A stretch of DNA of 64,000 nucleotides from Dethiosulfovibrio peptidovorans DSM 11002 (GTDB lineage Bacteria > Synergistota > Synergistia > Synergistales > Dethiosulfovibrionaceae): contig NZ_ABTR02000001.1 of assembly GCF_000172975.1 (NCBI RefSeq), positions 493,501 to 557,500 of the forward strand. Reading direction: 5' to 3'. The notes below the pieces were generated by a model. It saw nothing but the letters and a program-made list of their open reading frames with translations. It made no database searches and was not told the DNA's origin. Within the stretch, counting starts at the first letter, position 1, and every line of letters begins with the position of its first letter. Position numbers and translations under genes: made by a program. This document shows positions 59,202 to 64,000 of the stretch, piece by piece.

Positions 59202-60304
59202 ACCTCCAGAGGCTGTCCGCACTGATAAAAAAGGAGTTCATACACCTCGTCCGGGACCCCAGAAGCCTCGCTCTGGCCGTGGCCATGCCGGTGATACTGA
59301 TACTACTGTTCGGCTACGCCCTGAAGATGGACCTTAAGGACGTCCCCACGGTGGTATGGGACGGCGACGGCAGCCCCCAAAGCAGGGAGCTCATCTCCCT
59401 CTTCGACGGATCGCCCTACTTCGACGTGGTCCTTAACGGAAAGACCCTGAAGGACCTGGAAAAGGCCATAGATCGTGGAGATGCCCTGGTGGGACTGGCA
59501 ATACCGGCGGATTTCTCCGAGGCGGTTCTGTCCGGACGAGCCTCCCGATTCCAGGCGGTGGTGGACGGATCTGACGCCACGACAGCCAGAATGGCGTCGG
59601 GCTACGTGTCGGCCCTGGCGATGGCTTTCTCCCCTAAACTCGCCCCATCCTTCAGGGCTCCGATCTCCTTGGTTAGTCGAAGCTGGTTCAACGAGGCCAT
59701 GGAGAGTACCTGGACACTGGTCCCGGGGGTGATAGCCATAGTGATGGTGGTCATAGCGGCTCTTCTAGCCAGCACCACTATAGCGAAAGAGTGGGAGACA
59801 GGCACCATGGAACAGCTCATAAGCACCCCGATCAGGAAGGGAGAGCTACTTACCGCCAAGATAGCCCCCTATTTGGTCATAGGACTGGGAGACATAGTCC
59901 TGTCGGTCGCAGCGGGACGTTGGCTCTTTGGGGTACCTCTCAGGGGCAACCCGGCGCTGCTCTTTGCCGCCGGTACGGTTTTCCTGCTAGGATCGCTCCT
60001 ATTCGGACTACAACAGAGCGCCAGACTGAGGTCCCAGCTTCTGGCAAGCCAGGTGGCCGTCATGGCAAGCTACGTGCCGACACTTCTTATGAGCGGTTAC
60101 GTATTCTCCATAGCTGATATGCCGATGCCGCTTAGGTGGTTGACCTACGTAATCCCGGGAAGATATTTCATATCCATACTTCGGGGAATATACCTGAAGG
60201 GAGTGGGCCTTTCCGTGTTGTGGCTGGACCTGGCCTTTCTCGCCCTGTACGGCACTCTGATGGCCGTTTTGACGGCTAAGGCCATGAGGATGAAGGTGGA
60301 TTGA
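59198..60304 (+). CDS. ybhS: ABC-2 type permease, YbhS-like
   Basis: The product is 368 residues. One helix near the N-terminus (SLALAVAMPVILILLFGYAL) is followed by a large external domain (about 40-175) and five helices from about 178, with the ABC-2 features AKEWETGTMEQLISTPIRKGELLTAKIAPY and the LRWLTYVIPGRYFISILRGIYLKG end. It pairs with YbhR as a heterodimer. The neighbouring ybhR-like gene follows after one base. Confidence 0.9.
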   Translation: MNLQRLSALIKKEFIHLVRDPRSLALAVAMPVILILLFGYALKMDLKDVPTVVWDGDGSPQSRELISLFDGSPYFDVVLNGKTLKDLEKAIDRGDALVGLAIPADFSEAVLSGRASRFQAVVDGSDATTARMASGYVSALAMAFSPKLAPSFRAPISLVSRSWFNEAMESTWTLVPGVIAIVMVVIAALLASTTIAKEWETGTMEQLISTPIRKGELLTAKIAPYLVIGLGDIVLSVAAGRWLFGVPLRGNPALLFAAGTVFLLGSLLFGLQQSARLRSQLLASQVAVMASYVPTLLMSGYVFSIADMPMPLRWLTYVIPGRYFISILRGIYLKGVGLSVLWLDLAFLALYGTLMAVLTAKAMRMKVD

Positions 60305-60305
60305 C

Positions 60306-61409
60306 ATGTGGAAGAGACTCGAAAGGATGCTCGTCAAGGAAGGGCTCCAGATAGTACGGGATAAAAGGATGAGGCTTCTTGTGTTCGCCATGCCGGTGAT
60401 GATGATGCTGGTAATGTCATTCGCCATGACCACCGACCTCCGTCAGGCAAAACTGGTGGTGCTGGACCTGGACAGGACGCCGTCCTCACGGAATGCTATC
60501 AGGAGCTTCGTGGCGGGACGTCATTTCTCTATGGGGTGGTACGTCTCTTCTCCAGAGAAACTGAAAAGCCTCATGGACCGGGGAGACACCAGGGCAGCGC
60601 TCTGGATACCCAGAGGATTCGAAGCGGATATCCTATCCAGGCGGGGAGCCTCCATCCAGATACTGCTGGACGGAACCTACTCCCTCGACTCCGGAACCAT
60701 ATTGAGCGCAGCCTCGGCGGTGGTAAGAAGGCTGAACGAGGAGCTGCTTCCACCGGGATCGATGGGCGAAGCGGTGGACCTCAGGCTGAGGAACTGGTTC
60801 AACCCAAACCTGGACAGCGAAAGATACTACGTTCCGGGGCTTATAGCCATGATGTTGACCCTACAGAGTCTACTGGTCGCTGGGGTTTCGATCGTCAGAG
60901 AAAAGGAGATCGGAACGATAGAGCAGATAATGGTAACCCCCATAAGGGGGATCGAGTTCATACTGGGAAAGACCCTTCCCTACATGGCAATTGCCTATCT
61001 GATAATGACAGCCATGCTCGCCATAGCCTTCGTAGTATTCGACGTGCCCTTTAAGGGAAGCCTGGCGCTGCTCTACGCTCTCACCGCGATTTTCCTAGCG
61101 GGGAACCTGGGTTGCGCCCTTCTGATAAGCGTAAGCGCCACCACCCAGCAACAGGCCCTCTTGACTGCGTTCTTCTTTCTCATGCCAGCCATACTGCTAA
61201 GCGGATTCGTCTTCCCTGTCCGGAATATGCCCCTTCCGGTCCAATGGCTCACCGCTTTGAACCCTCTAAGGTGGTATCTGGAGATTATGCAGGCCATCCT
61301 CTCCAAGGGAGTGGGTCTATCGGACCTGATACCTCAGGTATCGGCCCAGACCGCTCTGGCTCTGGTCTCACTGACCGCCGCCGCCAAGGGATTCCACAAA
61401 ACCCTATAG
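60306..61409 (+). CDS. ybhR: ABC-2 type permease, YbhR-like
   Basis: The product is 367 residues with the same layout as the previous gene: helix near 23-42, external domain, then helices from about 180. ABC-2 blocks are REKEIGTIEQIMVTPIRGIEFILGKTLPY and LPVQWLTALNPLRWYLEIMQAILSKGVG. The two permeases are related by sequence, reflecting an old duplication. It is the last gene of the operon; a long hairpin lies at 61428-61467. Homologues export drugs, chloride-type antibiotics or lithium/sodium, so the substrate is open. Confidence 0.9.
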   Translation: MWKRLERMLVKEGLQIVRDKRMRLLVFAMPVMMMLVMSFAMTTDLRQAKLVVLDLDRTPSSRNAIRSFVAGRHFSMGWYVSSPEKLKSLMDRGDTRAALWIPRGFEADILSRRGASIQILLDGTYSLDSGTILSAASAVVRRLNEELLPPGSMGEAVDLRLRNWFNPNLDSERYYVPGLIAMMLTLQSLLVAGVSIVREKEIGTIEQIMVTPIRGIEFILGKTLPYMAIAYLIMTAMLAIAFVVFDVPFKGSLALLYALTAIFLAGNLGCALLISVSATTQQQALLTAFFFLMPAILLSGFVFPVRNMPLPVQWLTALNPLRWYLEIMQAILSKGVGLSDLIPQVSAQTALALVSLTAAAKGFHKTL

Positions 61410-61427
61410 AACAAACCAGACATAACG

Positions 61428-61467
61428 CGACCAGCCCCGACCATCGAAGGATGGTCGGGGCTGGTCG
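61428..61467. terminator. Long hairpin between the ABC operon and the convergent rRNA operon
   Basis: A perfect 18-bp stem (CGACCAGCCCCGACCATC and complement) encloses GAAG. It lies 18 bases after the ybhR stop and 18 bases after the 5S 3' end, so it probably stops transcription from both sides, though neither side has a strong T-run. Confidence 0.7.
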
Positions 61468-61485
61468 TAGAAAGGAGAAAAGACT

Positions 61486-61600
61486 CTTGGCAGCGACCTA
61501 CTCTCCCACGAAGCGAATCGCAGTACCATCGGCGCTGGAGGGCTTAACTGCCGGGTTCGGCATGGGACCGGGTGTACCCCCTCCGCAAAAGCCACCAAGA
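61486..61600 (-). rRNA. rrf: 5S ribosomal RNA
   Basis: The minus strand begins TCTTGGTGGCTTTTGCGGAG and ends with GGTCGCTGCCAAG, the complementary ends of 5S rRNA, over about 115 bases. Internal blocks (ACCCGGTCCCATGCCGAACC, then AGTTAAGCCCTCCAGCGCCG) are typical 5S. It lies about 50 bases after the 23S 3' end. Confidence 0.95.
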
Positions 61601-61651
61601 ATCTTTCCAAACTATATATAAGCTCCCTGACAAGGAACAAAGAAAACAAAA

Positions 61652-64000
<2,349 letters not shown>

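Overview
The window looks like the chromosome of an anaerobic, amino- or organic-acid-fermenting diderm bacterium of the Synergistota, with Dethiosulfovibrio and relatives the closest guess. The evidence is a secreted subtilase ending in a Gly-rich/Cys/hydrophobic/Arg tail that matches the Synergist-CTERM sorting signal, TRAP transport, strong AGGAGG ribosome-binding sites, ferredoxin-type oxidoreductases, and RND/TolC pumps that imply an outer membrane. The genus is an inference.

Region 1 (1-18340, all minus strand) is the exceptional part. Read 5' to 3' on the minus strand it encodes: a CARF-HD protein, a CYTH triphosphatase-fold protein, a 1692-residue single-chain RNA polymerase with the beta and beta-prime catalytic cores fused, an unrecognised 326-residue protein, and a bEBP-type AAA+ ATPase without HTH. 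A terminator follows. Next comes a PIN-kinase-triple zinc-ribbon protein, and then one tightly overlapping unit of TerY-type vWA, PP2C phosphatase, Csx20-like protein, Cmr1, Cmr2/Cas10 and Cmr3 (cut by the window edge). A type III-B CRISPR signalling module, a TerY-P phospho-signalling triad and a second, compact multisubunit-type RNA polymerase therefore appear to form one system. A perfect 23-bp element precedes both the kinase gene and the vWA-to-cmr unit, with a 20/23 copy inside the polymerase gene. My reading, which is inference, is that Cas10 senses target RNA and makes cyclic oligoadenylate, the CARF protein reads it, and the kinase/phosphatase/vWA set and AAA+ protein control an alternative polymerase that may transcribe the locus itself. 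No CRISPR array, cas1/cas2 or cas6 lies in the window.

Region 2 (18444-33901) is metabolic. A crotonase gene diverges from a GntR regulator. The regulator heads an operon of acetoin-dehydrogenase-like E1 alpha/beta, a PPC-domain protein, a TRAP transporter (P, Q, M), E2 with two peripheral-subunit-binding domains, and lipoyl-E3. Downstream on the other strand lie a lipoate-protein ligase that could lipoylate the complex, a hydrolase, two acetyltransferases and a QueG-like iron-sulfur protein.

Region 3 (33293-61409) is rich in transport. It holds an RND/MFP/TetR set; a solute symporter, MFS and M20 peptidase operon; a secreted subtilase beside a free-standing pro-domain-like protein; a MATE-MarR-aldo/keto reductase operon; a TetR-MFP-RND-TolC tripartite pump; and a CecR-YbhGFSR-like ABC exporter operon. 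Several have good sigma-70-type promoters with palindromic operators that I could place.

Region 4 (61486-64000) is the 3' end of an rRNA operon on the minus strand: 5S, and the 3' part of 23S, which runs off the window.
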